Below are positions 35,121 to 60,878 of a stretch of DNA of 64,000 bases, piece after piece. The notes beneath the pieces are model-generated. The model worked only from the letters and a program-made list of their open reading frames with translations. It was not told the origin of the DNA and did no database searches. The stretch comes from Litomosoides sigmodontis (lineage: Eukaryota > Nematoda > Chromadorea > Rhabditida > Onchocercidae). A program made the position numbers and the translations under genes. Positions within the stretch are counted from its first letter, which is position 1, and each line of letters opens with the position of its first letter. Location of the stretch: positions 3,826,507-3,890,506 of the forward strand of contig OY718803.1 in the NCBI GenBank assembly GCA_963070105.1, given 5' to 3'.

Positions 35121-37911
35121 TCAAGTTTCAGTGTTAAGGTTTTCTAGTGTTCCACCTTCAATTTCAATATCTAATCATTTTATAGGCTAGAGCATTATAA
35201 TTACCTGACATAAAGCTATCGTCATCTTCGTCTGGATAAATTTCATCACGGTCCACTGAAAAGTCTGTTGAGCAAATGCAATAAGTTATTAGTGAAAGGA
35301 ACGATAACGGCACTCCAAGTAAACATAGCGTTAGCAGAGGTTGTGCACTGAACATTTCTGCTATGTTTGTAAAAAGCTGAAATCCTGTTGAAAAGCCATT
35401 AAGCTTAAGTTTTAAAGTTTAAAACAACTTAATCAGTAAAATTCACCTGACTTTTACAACTGTTCTAGAACATTTATCTTAAGCGTATGATGGTGAAAAA
35501 ACCAAAAAAGTCTAATTTTAAATAACTGAAAATTTGTCATGGTGAAATAGATCATAAAATTTAGACAAGATGATACCTCAAAACACAGGCGTTTAATTCG
35601 TTGCGATAGCGAACGTCCTCCAAGTGGTAGCACATCACCTGCTGCTATCTGTTCCAAGAATGTTATAATACGTTTTTCGGTCATAACACTTACAGCATCA
35701 CTGCATGAATAATATTCGTAACTCGTAACGTTGAAAACTAGTAAACCTAAACGAAGAAAAGTACTGCTGCAAAAACATGTTTAGCCGATTTATTTTTTTA
35801 GCAGATTTTAGCCAATAATACTGACTACAGCTTAATGAAGAATAATAGACTGTGCTAATATTAAGTCTCATTTCAGACTTCTGTATAGAATGACATACAT
35901 TTTAGAGCCCCGGAAAAATTTTCCTTTTTTCCACTAGTAACAGTGAGTAGTATATCAAAAGAAGGCCACAAACAAGGAAGTAATCTCAAATTCGATACCA
36001 ACACTCCTTACCTGGTTGATTTACAGTACTCAAAACAATATTATTTGCCATTTCGTTACCATCTAACCAACCAAATTGAAAAATGCTTGAAAGATATGAA
36101 TCTTTACGAACCATTTGCGCCGCATTAGTGACCAACGAAAAAAACCTACGCAGGTGAATTAAAACTAAACAATTTCAAACGAAAACAGTTAAAATCAGTG
36201 GCGACCAGAAACTAAAAATTCTTTCAGTAGAAAAGCAAACGATAAAAAGAATTTAGAAAGTTAAATGCCGAAAAAAAAGAAAGAAGTTTATTGAAACAAA
36301 CTTTCCCACTTGGGTTGTACCATTTCTCCTTTCAACCATATTTACGATGGCCAAAACCAGCATTCGCATTCTTCCAACTTCTTTTACGTTTGTTGGGGCA
36401 ACAAGTGGCATTAAAGACCAGCGTTCGCTGTGAATCCAATCACTTAAACTTCCTTCTAAAAAACTATTTCTTTTAAATGTAACTTCTTACCAAATCACAT
36501 AACTTTCGCTTACAATAAACCCTGTCCCTCTCCATAAGTAGATACGACCGCTGTTATTCCATAAAATCATTTTTCCTATACTGAAAATGAAGTTTTTTCG
36601 AGATTGCTACAGGTGACAATCCATAGTACTCATATAATAATCAAACTATATTTTGCAGAAGTGTAAGACGTAAGCGCTAATAAAAAAATAATCACTTTCT
36701 CTCTGATAGATTAAATATTCGCTATCTTTGAAAACGATAACTGATGGAATTTCAGGAATTGATACGGCTTTTGGAAAGACATCTCTCTTAGCCCGAAAAA
36801 ATCGTGTCGATGAAAACAGCATTTCGGCAATACTGCTGTATTTGTCAAATAATTCAGGAAATCCTGTATCCTGGTTTTCGTCCACATACACGAAAAATGG
36901 CTCTTTCAAATTTCTTCGCATCTAAAACACTTCATATGCAAAAAAAGACTACTGATGAAGCACGTGTGAATCACACACACAAATCCATTGACTCACATAA
37001 AATTCCGAATCATTCATAAAGGAATTAACTGAAAACAACTGTAAAAAAATCTTCCAGTTACCTTGCACAAATACCAAATTGGAAAATAAAAGAAAGAAAA
37101 GAAACCTGTGATAACTGCTGAACATTCTCAATAATACCCACCATAGGGCCAGCTGCTTTTATTGCAAAGTCGATGATTGATTCCTTTTTTCGTTCACCTT
37201 CATAAACCATTTCTTTTCCATTACGAAAACTAAAAATATAATAAAATCAATAAATTAACGAAACCTAATTTCGAAATGCAAATACTAATACAGCTCAGTG
37301 CCAAAAAAGAATTTCAAACTAAAAAATTGTTGAAAAGAAGAAATTTTTTATCCTAGAGTGTTTTCTCCCATCTTCTTACAGTAAAAAGAATTAAATTTAC
37401 AAAATGATCGTCGGATATCCTCGGATATTCAAAGCTGACGCAGTGTTCGTGTAACGAGTGCAATCCAGTTTAGCGACCCGAACAAGAGACTGACGATCGG
37501 CTAATGTATGACCAACATGTTCCCAAACTGGAGCCAAACGCTTGCAGTGTGCACACCATGGAGCATAAAACTAAAATTACGCAGTAAAGGCATTTTACAT
37601 GTCAAAAATATATTTCTCACTGAAGAATCTATTTTATCACACAGTGTTAATTTACCAACTAGTATTCCGGTAAATGAAAAGTTTTAGCAGTAAAAGAAAC
37701 TAATCAATAATAAATTGCCCCTATGTTTCACGTAAGCAGAAACATCTCGTACATCGACGAACCAGAGACCATCGTTCTTAACTTGAAGGAATTTATCGTT
37801 CAATTCAATCACTTGTGATGGTATATTTGTTGCTTGGACGACGTTTATAACTTGAACTGTGGCAAGTATTAGAAATCCATTGAAGTAGCGATCCAACCAC
37901 CACATCCACAT
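35121..37911 (-). CDS. TMX3: TMX3-type transmembrane thioredoxin (ER protein disulfide isomerase)
   Basis: Type I ER membrane oxidoreductase. Nine minus-strand exons (37911-37753, 37570-37401, 37229-37106, 36921-36696, 36455-36302, 36145-36012, 35746-35577, 35376-35205, 35170-35121) give 452 residues, against 454 in human TMX3. A Trp-rich signal sequence precedes the thioredoxin fold with active site WCAHC (Cys59, Cys62) and the cis-proline motif GYPTII. Non-catalytic thioredoxin-like modules follow (FFVYVDENQD, PSVIVFKDSEYL, GSLSDWIHSERW, FQFGWLDGN), then the membrane segment around PLLTLCLLGVPLSFLSL and an acidic cytosolic tail. ATG 37911 was chosen as the first in-frame ATG after a likely trans-splice acceptor near 37945. 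Oddities: CAHC instead of CGHC, and no C-terminal KKxx. Confidence 0.93.
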
Positions 37912-38603
37912 GAAATTCAAGTGTATTATTAATATTTAAAACTTCTGAAATGCACTTGAAATAGACAATTTTATCCATATTGCTAAGAAAATAGCCACAT
38001 AAACGTCGTGTAAACAAAAATTATTACCACCTGCGAGCAAATTAGAGCAATAGGACACGAAATGTGACAGATGCTAAAAACCTTTACCAGAAGAGTTAGT
38101 ACGGCTTTTACAGATTGGATATTAGCATTTTTCATCTTGACTTCATTTAGAAAAAGAGGATTATCGCACTAGTTTGAGTTTGAGTTAATATCTTAGACAT
38201 TCAATTTAAAAATAATTAGACGGTACTGATCACAAGCGTACTCTGCAACACTATCATTTTTTACCACACTTCTTTCCTAAAATTCAGTGAAGTTTACCTA
38301 AACTCATAGCTGCAGTACTACACAGTATCACTATCAGCACCAGCTCAATTAAACGATAAAACTCCTCGCTACACCATTGCAATTACCAACAATATGGAAA
38401 TTTGCTTCACGCTCCCTACAATAATCTGTGATACACCTCATCAAATTTACCTCATAATTGTTTTAATGTAAATTTTATGCCATAAATTCGCAAAACAGTG
38501 TTTCGAAAAGCAAAACAACACGCAACAAAATTTATTTCCATTTCATTCTCAGTATCAATCCATATTTAGCAAACAAATAACATAAAACAATTTTCAAGAG
38601 CAA
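37912..38603. other. Spacer between uS8 gene and TMX3 (same strand)
   Basis: AT-rich. It contains the 33-nt TMX3 leader (37912-37944) preceded by a GCATTTCAG acceptor on the minus strand, and the 3' UTR of the uS8 gene. At about 690 bp between genes, a downstream-operon position for TMX3 is possible but not shown. Confidence 0.5.
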
Positions 38604-41209
<2,606 letters not shown>

Positions 41210-41811
41210 CGTATTTTTTTTCGTTGTACCAGTTGGCGCTCCCTATTTATTATCTCCGACTTCCATACTATCAGAAAAACGATGTCTATTCTTTTGTTGC
41301 TAGCGTCGTTGGTAATATCGAAGTTGCAGTGTTTAGCTCGAATTCAAGTGTAACATACATTATTCATCAACGCCTTTATTCACCTTAAGAGCCAACTATT
41401 TAGATCTGCTGCTTTTTTATTTATCGCAGGATTGGCTGGATTGGTTCTGATTTGTGATCCTTTTTTTAAATGTTGCTTAGGATTCATTAAGTCGTTCGAG
41501 GCTCCACGGAAGCAATAACTATACAGTTAATTCTTTGAATTATGCATTTCTTGTTCCACTGCTCTGTCTCATGCAGTGAAACTCACTTGTTCTCATTAAG
41601 GTGTACATTTTTTTCGATGAGTTGTTTTGTGGTTTTTACTTGTCTACGTTTAGTTCGTATAATAAAAAATTGTTCCGAAAGCGTTATTTTTCGATCAGGC
41701 TATTTTGCCATACAAAAATATTCATAGAATTTCAGTAAGTTTATGATATTTTTCCCATTTTCGGCAAATGCATTTGTATTGAAGCCAGAAATTTTGTGTT
41801 TCAGGTTCCAC
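41210..41811. other. Spacer between rpb-7 and SEC11
   Basis: AT-rich spacer of 602 bp holding the rpb-7 3' UTR and, at its end, a GTTTCAG acceptor (41798-41804) 7 nt before the SEC11 ATG. A 61-codon ORF (41542-41727) shows no family features. Confidence 0.5.
41798..41804 (+). other. Candidate trans-splice acceptor, SEC11
   Basis: GTTTCAG followed by a 7-nt leader and ATG. In an operon this would be an SL2/SL1-type acceptor downstream of rpb-7. Confidence 0.55.
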
Positions 41812-43008
41812 ATGGGTGTTTGGAATCTGGAAATATTCGATGAGGTAAGGCGAATGAATGTCAGGCAATTATTGTATCAGGGCCTGAACTTCGCAATGAT
41901 TGTATCCTCAGCGTTAATGATTTGGAAGGGTTTGATGGTTATTACTGGTTCAGAAAGCCCCATAGTGGTTGTGCTATCAGGTTCCATGGAACCTGCATTT
42001 TACAGGTCTTAATTTTTTGGCATTTGAATACTTTTTACAGATCATGTTACTTGAGTAAAGATCTCCTTTGCACGTATTTATCTTTTACGTGAAAGTAAAT
42101 ACTACTAATTTACTGCGGACGACTTGAAGACAAGAAGAAAGTCATAAGGCAATCTTAATCATGTCATGGTTTTATATCTGTATTTACAGTTATTAAAGTT
42201 GTAGAGGTGATTTGCTGCTGTTAACAAATGATAATTCGGATCCAATTAGAGCTGGCGACATTACGGTATTTAAAATTGAGGGACGTGATATTCCAATTGT
42301 GCATCGAGTTATCAAAGTTCATGAAAAAAGTAACGAAGAAACAAAATTCTTGACCAAAGGAGATAATAATCAGGTTGTTGTTTGAAGCTGCTTATCAAAC
42401 CTTTTTTCCAGAAATTTTATTGTAATATGAAACAAGTATAAGGTTTTCTATTTTATATACATTCGTATTTTTATGAACATGCCAGAAAGTTGTTGTTATT
42501 CATAACGCTTAATCACTTTCAATATTCTGCCAAACCCATCTCTTTGAAGAATACAGATTCAATTAAAAAAACGAACCCCTTAAATTTCAAAGTTCAAAAC
42601 TGACGAAACCAGAATCCCTGCCCATTACATTTATCAATGAAAATTCTCAGGGTTTCCAGTTTAAATTATATATTTATTAAGTCATCATGCACGCAGTCTC
42701 TCTGTAATCGAAGTAACCGGGCGTCTAAAAATTCATTTTTCCTAACTTCGAGCGATGCATCATTTCATTACAGATGTCTTACTAACGCTTTAGCGTTACA
42801 GTTGTTAACCGCACTTTTTTAGGTTGACGATCGAGGTCTGTATGCTTCGGGCCAATTCTGGCTAACCCGAAAAGATGTTGTTGGTCGAGCGAAGGGATTT
42901 ATACCGTATGTTGGAATGGTCACAATACTGATGAATGATTATCCTAAATTGAAATACGCGGTCTTAATTGCTTTAGGTGCTTTCGTTATCTTGCATAGAG
43001 AAGGATAG
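41812..43008 (+). CDS. SEC11: Signal peptidase complex catalytic subunit SEC11
   Basis: ER-membrane serine protease of peptidase family S26B that removes signal peptides from nascent secretory proteins. Three exons (41812-42005, 42205-42373, 42823-43008) encode 182 residues, close to 179 for human SEC11A. After the N-terminal [15 protein letters not shown] comes the membrane segment, then the catalytic SGSMEP (Ser58), IVHRVI (His98) and TKGDNN followed by DDRGLY (Asp124), matching the Ser-His-Asp triad of eukaryotic SEC11. [19 protein letters not shown] and a terminal hydrophobic segment complete the protein. Confidence 0.98.
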
Positions 43009-45174
43009 TTCATCCATCAACTTACATAGCATTACGTATTGGACGAAGGGCGTTGGGGGGGACGGGAAATTAAAATAAGAGCCGTTGTTATTGAAATTTA
43101 CCCGAAAACGATGTCGGTCTTCGGTATCTACATCTCTCTGATGAGAATGGCTTCTTTCACACTTCTTGTGGCCCAATAATGTACTTTTCACGATCAACAC
43201 TTTTAATTCTTTCATCCGGCATATTTTCTAACCAATAGGGCCAACATTTGAAGTGGAAGAAGAGAACGAACTCAAACTGTTCATACTATGTTTACCTAGG
43301 TTCTCCTGGAGCTTATATCAGTGTCATAATAGTCCCTCCTCCCTACCTATAAAATAATCCTCCAATTTTTTTTACTACTTTCATGAGGTAGCGCAGCCGT
43401 CAATAATTTTTTATTCGGATATTTCTTTCTTGTTTCTTTTTTCTGCAAACAGTTTCGCAAGATCGAATATCCGTCCGTGACATATGTGCACTAACTTGCA
43501 TGAAGTTGAGGCACATCACTTCAAACTATAACATTCACAACTTGTTGCTTTGCATAGACTGGCTACTTTGTGAACCAATCTATTCCCAGTGTGTGATGTC
43601 TTGAATAGGAGGCGGCACTCTTCTAATTTCCGATGTACCATCCTCCCCCAATTTTAAATTCAAAAATTGGATAACAACGACAGAATGGTGCAGTGAATTC
43701 GTTTTGTTGTTTAATAAAATCATTGCAAATTTTACCAGTAGTAAATCTCGCTGCACTCTAATATAGGAAGAGGGACTTCGTTTTTTTTTCCCTGGAAGTG
43801 ATTATGTTATCAGTTCAGCTTGACATTATGTTCGAAAAATTTTAACGGTATGAATTCAATGGAAATCGACACTGTCATCATGCTTAAGAGAAAAACAAGT
43901 AAATTTATGAAAACAATGACTAAAAGTAACGGGTAATAATGAGTTGTTTTGACCAAAGGAGATGTGGTACCAGCAATTACAAAATCAAGGTCATATTGAA
44001 ATTAATTTCTCATGACTAATTAGAAAGTATTACAACACAAATAAAGCGAAAATTACAAAGGTAGGGAATTTCCCGACATCAATGAAATGGAACCGACGAA
44101 AAAACGGTGGAATGCATTTGCGCTGCAAACCCGTGCTGGGCAATATCTCTGTCCCACTTTCTGCATGTATACATGACTTTACTCAAAAAAACTGCAGTTT
44201 GCACAGATTATGGAGCAGCATGGTGGCGCAAAAGCAACTTAGAAGACGAATTGCATGAAAGTTTGGAATACAAATTCAGGTCTTGCTAGCTGAGCAAAGC
44301 TATTTAGTCCCAGATATTAGCATCAAGCCCTCAGTGACATACAACTTCGGACTGAGAATCTTCTAAAGATACAGAATTTGACAGCGAAGAATTATCTCCA
44401 ATGTTCTAATAAATTGTTTCAGTCGTTAGAGATCTTTACTCCTTGCTATCATTTTAGAGAACAACCAAATAAGCTAGAAATCCCTAAATTCAAGGTTTAA
44501 GTTGTCCTGACGCCTCGCTCTATGATTTAATGGATTGAATCGGACTATATATGCCTTGCTGTATTTTACTAGTGCTTCTAAGTTTCGAAGCGCTGGTAAA
44601 ATACACAACGATAAATAGAAACCAAAAATTAAGTGTTCCGATAACTTGATAACTTAATACCGAGACTGAGGTTGTTCTACAACAACAGTTTGGAAATATA
44701 GTTTGAGAGGACATCTTTGCTCAGGAGCATTTTGTTCTACTTCATTTCTTTTCATGTGGTAAAATAAAAAAGCACTGCAAGGACCTCTATTCGCATCTCG
44801 TGCGTTGTTGGTGTTTTTTTTTCATCTGAGATTTATACAATATAGCATCGAATCGAATTTTAATACTTTAACAGATGCATGAAGGCAAGAGAATAAGTGA
44901 GGAATTAATACGCATATGCTGTTTTGCTTACTCTTGTTAGCATATGGAAAGGCGTTAGCTGATCACCTTTGATGTTTCTTTATTTGAAGACTTGTTTAAA
45001 TATTGCAGCCATCATACATTTTCAAGAGAGAGGTCCACACCAGTTTAACAGATCTAAGACAACTTAAATAGCAGAGACAGAAAAAATGAATAGATACAAA
45101 GTGATAAAGATTTTATAGTAAAAAAAATGACAATTTATCACGGCAACAAAAACATTCAAGAAATAGTAAGGAGA
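43009..45174. other. Convergent 3' intergenic region (SEC11 / unc-37)
   Basis: About 2.2 kb with no ORF above 80 codons and no recognisable protein, RNA gene or repeat family. It holds the 3' UTRs of the two converging genes. I see nothing else. Confidence 0.5.
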
Positions 45175-54397
<9,223 letters not shown>

Positions 54398-57300
54398 CCG
54401 GATTTGTTTCCCTTTTTAACGAAGAAACACCAATTTCCATTGGTCGATGTAATGTCCAGTGGTTAGATGAACATCCCAAATGAATGAACTGCAAAAATAC
54501 AATGTAAGATTCGGAGTACCAATTGCAAATTTAATGTGAATAGCACACGTTTCGTACACTTCCGTACATTAAACTGAAAACCAAATTCTTATAATCCTTC
54601 ATAAGAACTCTTAAAGAATTGAAAAAAGACAAATGGCGAAAATGGAGATAAGGGTCCTACTCGAACTTGCTTCCCATCAAGAATAAAGGAACAACAGAAA
54701 TGCAAAAGGATACGAAAAAGTGAAAAGACAAAAATAAATTTAAAAGGTTAGGGAACAATAAGCTCGTTATTAATGTAATCCAAGAAATGGAATAGATTTG
54801 CAATTCAACAGTGATGGCTGGTAAAGTCACAGTGTGTGCATGCAGTTCATCTACTGAAAAGAAAACGCATTTTTCAAGTGATTCACTAAATGGCACAAAG
54901 AAACGAGAACAGTGGATGAATGCAATGAGCGTTAACTAACTGCACTCCGAACGTATTTGTACGAAGTTACGATCAAATGGCAACAAGTAGATAATATAAT
55001 CAAACAGGACATAAACATCTATTAGTACAGTCTTATTTCTCCAATTTCTGTTAATGTGCTAGAAATAAATAATCCAAGGTTATTAAAAAGAAACAAAATT
55101 TGCATCCATTAATCTAAGTATTTTAGTCAATAACAGCATTACTTAACTTTCAATCAACCTTAGTTCATGAAAGGACGACAGTTCATAATGACAAAAAAGT
55201 GATAAAAACAATATGTGTTGCCTATGCTTAAAAGGATTTTCGCCCCTACCTGGATTTTTGCAAGTATGTAGGTCTGAGTATCATTAACCTGGTGGTAACT
55301 AAGCGTTCTTTGAAACATGAAACAAGAAAATTTTCAAACACACATTTCTTGAGAGATAAATGGGTGGAACTTAACAAATACTCGTCCAAACAACTTCGAA
55401 CAGTGTTAATCGAGTAGGAAAACGGCGCACATGGAAGACCCTTTACGTCAAATTCAGTTTCAAATAAAAAGAAAATGCGAGTGTGTCAATGTTTAGCCCT
55501 TCACTTAAACAAAACGTGAGAAACACGAAAACCGAAAGCGCATTACCTGCTTCAACCCAACTGAACAATAGAAGCCTTCATGCTTGAAAAGTTTTTCTGC
55601 ACCCGTCCCTCATAACCTTAAATTTTTGCCAGACCAATGCAAAAAATCAATCACGATTTAATGGAGAGGTGGAAAGGAACTGATTCAACGCCTTCTAAAC
55701 CATGGGCCTTCCTTCCAGATCTCTTACAAGACCTCCACAATGAGTTTTACGGTTTATAAAATTCCAAAAGATCTATCGTCCCCCACTTATCTGAATCAAC
55801 AAAACATTATTAACCAACTTAGGAAAAAAAATTTTTAAGAATTGTAAGGTAATCTAGGCAATAAAAAAAAGCTTTTTCCTTCGATCGACAATAATACATT
55901 TCAAAAACTTGGTAAAATAATCTATGGGATAATTTAAAAAACTAGAAGAAATCCACGAACCGAGGGCAATAAGTTCATTTTGAAAGCGATTATCAGACTG
56001 TACCGAAAATTATCAATGGCGAACAGAAAGGATAAAATGATTCGGAGATGGGAATGTCAAGGGAAGATATATGTCGATGAAAAGAAGGCGTGACGAAAAA
56101 AAAGAATGACACTAAAAGCGGCAAACTGCGAATCCCTCCAAGGATGATCATAAACATTCTCTCTAAAGTAAATGCAAAACAATTACATTTTATTGTCAAT
56201 AATATCGCTGTTTGAAAGGGCGCCGCCCCCTCAGGCAGGCCTCAAAAAATGTTCTCCTCCAAGCGTACACCATTGTTGAATCGAGTGACAAAATATTAAT
56301 TCAGAACCTATCAATAGTAATACAGATACAGAATAATACAGAACGATGTTAACAACTAAGAAAAATGACAAGTACTAGCAAAAGACATAAATCTCTTCAT
56401 TTCAAAAAATTTTTACAAACTTGACTAAGCCGACAATAAAATGTCACTGTTACGTACTGTTACTATCAGCATTAATGCTATAAATGCCATCACTGCACAT
56501 GGAAGATGATGAGTGACGTATTCCTGATCAGTATTCCAACATGGTATAGTCATACTGCTTTAGCACTGCATAATAAGAGTCGGTTTGATGAGATGAAATA
56601 AACTTCTTGTGCAGACGTGAAATACACCACAACACTGTCGACAGAAGTCAACAACAGTTAGGCCAAGAGAAATGAAACAAGGAAATAAATTAAGGTTTCA
56701 TGAAAAACTAACATTTGAAGTTCAATTTCAGAAATGGCATGGTGTCGAGGAATAACTGAAAACCAACACAGCAAGATTTTGGCTTAATGTAGAATTATTT
56801 AACTTAAATAATAACGGTACCCCACCTCCTACCTCAAAATATCTAGCCACGACACTAATAAACCTATCAATTTCCAAAAAAAAATTTATGCCAAATAACA
56901 GAAGTAAAATATCGTTGAACAGTGAAAGTCACTGATGATAAAAAGAGCAACTCAAGCACAAATGTTCCAATTTTATTTTAACTTTCCATACGAAAAAGAA
57001 CACAACTTGATGAAAAAATATTAAATTTCATCAAGAATAGTTTTAAAAAAGTTTCACAACAACCACAGTCCGATGATTTTCGAATGGTTCATAATATGTC
57101 GACAAGTGTCTAGGATAATAAGAACCGCAGTGCAGTATCAGACAACGATTTTTGTCTTGCTATCTGCAACTTCACTGATGACAGCACTGACACACTATTT
57201 TCTCCCTTGAATTTTATTTGAGCTTAATATGCTTCGCGAAGAATGATGCTCATTTGATTAAGCGTAGCCATCAACCGCGAATAGTATTTTGAACCTTATA

Positions 57301-59740
57301 GCATCGTACCGAAACAGTCGATTCCCGATCAGTGAAAATTTCTGTTTGCAACGGAACTTACCACCTGCACACTATCTTGCCTGAAATTCATTACCAATGC
57401 ATCGGAACATAGAACCAACAATTTAATGAAATTTATTACAAGAAGATACAGAATTCAGAAATCTTTGAATTTGGCTAGTCCTTTACTTCAGTACTACTCA
57501 TTTCACAAACATAAAAAGAACACCATGATTTGTACTGCATAATTACAGAGTGGCCTACGTCCTGCAAGTGAACACCCAGTATCCACAGAATTGCAACTTT
57601 TAAAATTGTTGCCCAACCGTACAAAAAACTCTTCACCAATGTATCATTCATTTTTAAGCAAAAAAAAGCAATGGCCTTTCCTATATGAACACCTCAGTAA
57701 AATGTTACACTGCCCCAGGGTTCATTGAAATCTATCATATCGGTATTCGCTGGCCTTAAAATCTACATTCAGCAGCAATCATACAGCACAATGGTATACT
57801 TTACATGCCTCTGAAGGTGGATGACGCCAATCGCACTTCAACATGAATTTACCCCCAAATGCTGATGCTAGTATCATTTTAACAAAACAATCCAATGGAT
57901 AAAACGAAATGCTTTCACAAATCTCCATTAGCCGCGACCGAATGCAAATAAAGCCAACATCCTGATTACTACCTGATTAAGTAGTGCCATTACTGCCACA
58001 TCAACGTGCGGTATATAAAAGCAAGATGCCGAATGAAACTTTTCAACAAAAAAACAATTAAAAAAAAACTGTTTAAATAATGAAATCAGCTGTTACCAAA
58101 TGCAAATTTTGAGGATGTATTCTAAGAAAACCTTCTGAAGGTGGATGATAAGTCAAGGAGCCATGTAGCAACAAAAATGTGAAAAAAGTCGAAAACCTCT
58201 TAAACATTTAAACAATTACAGCTCAGTTTGAAAGCGGGTTCGACGACCCAATTCCACACATACATTCAGTTTGACAGGCAGCCCATATTTGCTGCTATGA
58301 AGAACTGGTTTGTTTCCCGCCAAAATTGTTTCAAACACTTCAAATAAGTGCACGTTAACATAATGCACTCCTAAGAAATCAAGACGCTGTTGCGACAATA
58401 ATTATTTCAATGCAAATGAAAAAATGGATACACAGCTGAAATCTATTCGTAAACGTAAAAGAACCGGAAGCTACTCGATAACAGTAGCAAAATATCAGAA
58501 GTGAAATTTTTGATTACTGCAGAACTACAAGAAATTAATAAGTAATGATATCTTATAAGTGGTCTTTGGTGGCGGTGAGCAGAGAAAGTGAACGAAGATG
58601 TTGGAGGGATGGATGGTTTGAAGTATAGAGGAATAACGAGTGAGATAAGCGAAAGACGTGATGAAAGTGTGAGAAAGGAGCAATTACATAAACAAGTAAA
58701 TAATGTGACGGAGAATGACTAAATTGGTTGTAAATTGGCATTATTGATACAGATAGATGAAGAGCGCTTATAGCCGCCATCTCAATGCGCACATATGATG
58801 ATAAATTGTTACCCATCCGCGCTCCTCTTTCCTCATCGTCCCAGCGCCAATCCTTTCCTTCTCACCCATCCCCATCCCTAGTACTTCTTCTATAAGCTAT
58901 CCCTCCGATGAATGAATTGAATTGGCCTTGCAATGAAAACTCTCGATGGCGCAGATGTGTGAAGACAGACGAAAAGAAAGAAAGAGCCGATTAGGGAATT
59001 GAATTTCAATGAAGGGAAGGAACAATCAGCTACATACGCACACATGTGCTCTCTCCCTCTCTCAGCTTTTTACATCATAGACTATTTACTCAACTTCGTA
59101 AAGCATGCAAGCAAATGTTAAATGTCGTTCGACTGCGACTGTATGCAAAGATATCATACACACAGCGCTACAAATAAAATCGTTAATCGAATTAACCTTG
59201 AAAAGCAAATTTGTCTATTACGAGTTCCACTACAAGCAAAGGGATAAGACCCAAAATTACAATTAGGAAAGAAACTGTACTGGATGTACTAGAAAGAAAC
59301 TATAGTACAACTGCCAACAGCAGTGCGGTTAGCTCGTGCAAACTGCTGAAGAGGCGTACAGCAATGAACAGTGAGAGAAGTGTGCGATGCTCCATAAATC
59401 CTCCCGCATCTTCCATAACGCGGGAATTGCGCAATGCCATCGCACTTTCAAGGGAATGAGTGCTTTATCAGATAGGCCGAAAGAATGCTTCTCGCTGTAT
59501 TTAAAATGGAAATTGGAAGCGGTAAAGACTGCTTACTGCTATCCGGATAAACGATAAGTGATGGGGAAAAGTGCTTGAAGAATATGAATAAATTATAATG
59601 GGTAAAATTGAGTAGAGGAGTGGCCGCTCAGAATGAAACACGTAAATGAAGAAAAAGGGGAAAAAAGCTCGAAGAGCCACTCATATCCATCCCCCTCCGC
59701 ACATTGGCAAATAAAGTTATTTGAAGTGATAGCTAGCGAT

Positions 59741-59791
59741 TGGATGTATGGATGGATGGATGGACGGACGGACGGACGGACGGACGGACGG
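59741..59791. repeat. (GGAT)n-(GGAC)n tetranucleotide microsatellite
   Basis: A run of GGAT units converts into about eight GGAC units, as if a single C substitution expanded. A (GT)-rich tract follows from 59809. Confidence 0.92.
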
Positions 59792-59808
59792 TCATCTGAG
59801 CTCAGCAA

Positions 59809-59847
59809 TGTGCGTGTGTGCGTGTGTGTGTATGTGTGTGTATATAT
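59809..59847. repeat. (GT)n-rich tract
   Basis: Imperfect GT dinucleotide run with CG and TA interruptions. Confidence 0.85.
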
Positions 59848-60568
59848 GCTAACACAATTATTGCTGCAATTGCCAAACAGATACATATCCATTCATTCTT
59901 AATGTCACCGTTATTCTAACAAAAATACTAATAACACTTCGGGGTTCAGCGAGAGGACATGGGGAGAGCGACCCCTCCAATCTTATTTGTGATAGTGACG
60001 TGACGTGATGGTGATGAATGGATTTGCACGCATCAGCCAATCTGGACAACGACGCATTAACCCATCACTACTACTACTACTACTACCCCTACTGCTGCCG
60101 CTCCTCTTCCCTCCTTTTAATGAAACCAAATATTCGTGCCCCATTTCCCTTGATGCCCCTTAGAAATAAGCACTTTTAAAAAGCATAACGAGAGACATCA
60201 CCATGCTTCCTTACGTCTTTCTCTCCCCAATCCTCCTTCTCTTCCAGCTTCCAGAGTCACACTGCCTTCTCTCCTTCATTTCAGAATTAGATCCAAGACT
60301 GACTTCACACTCCTTTCAGCAACCCACCACCACACCTACTCGCTCTTTTCACTTCTCACACATTTCCTGATACATAAACTCTCTACACACACCACCACTG
60401 CCAGCTAACAGATTGAGCGCGAAGCGGTTAGAATTTCACGATGGGACACGCGGAGTTGTCCTGTCCTGTAAGCATCGCTAAGTGATGATGATGGTGGTGG
60501 CTTCTTGCATTTTAACCGAACACGATCGCAGGCAAGAGCGACTGAACTGCCGCCGCCCGATAATGAGT

Positions 60569-60570
<2 letters not shown>

Positions 60571-60601
<31 letters not shown>

Positions 60602-60613
60602 ACGACGACGACG
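60571..60613. repeat. (CGA)n trinucleotide microsatellite
   Basis: About 13 near-perfect CGA units. They would read as poly-Thr, poly-Asp or poly-Arg depending on frame; no gene context. Confidence 0.9.
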
Positions 60614-60843
60614 GTGAATTATCCCAACCATTCACTCATTCATTCATTCAAGCAAACAGCAGCACCACCTCATCATCGATCGCCTTCAACACGCCAAAAT
60701 TGCTCCACCATCATCACCTCCCCCCTCACAGCCTCCACCTCCTACAGATAGATGCTCATTGCTGTTCAGCAACAAAGATGTTCTATGTGTTACACGGTAT
60801 TTTAGCCATTCAGACTTACCTCCCTTCCTCTCTCCCATCCCTT

Positions 60844-60847
<4 letters not shown>

Positions 60848-60875
<28 letters not shown>
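60848..60875. repeat. (CT)n microsatellite
   Basis: Perfect CT tract of about 14 units. Confidence 0.92.

Positions 60876-60878
<3 letters not shown>

Noticed and set aside
59211..59459. 82-codon Ser/Thr/Arg-rich plus-strand ORF
   Set aside because: In-frame stop just upstream, no good acceptor, no family recognised. Could be a single exon of an unknown gene but unsupported.
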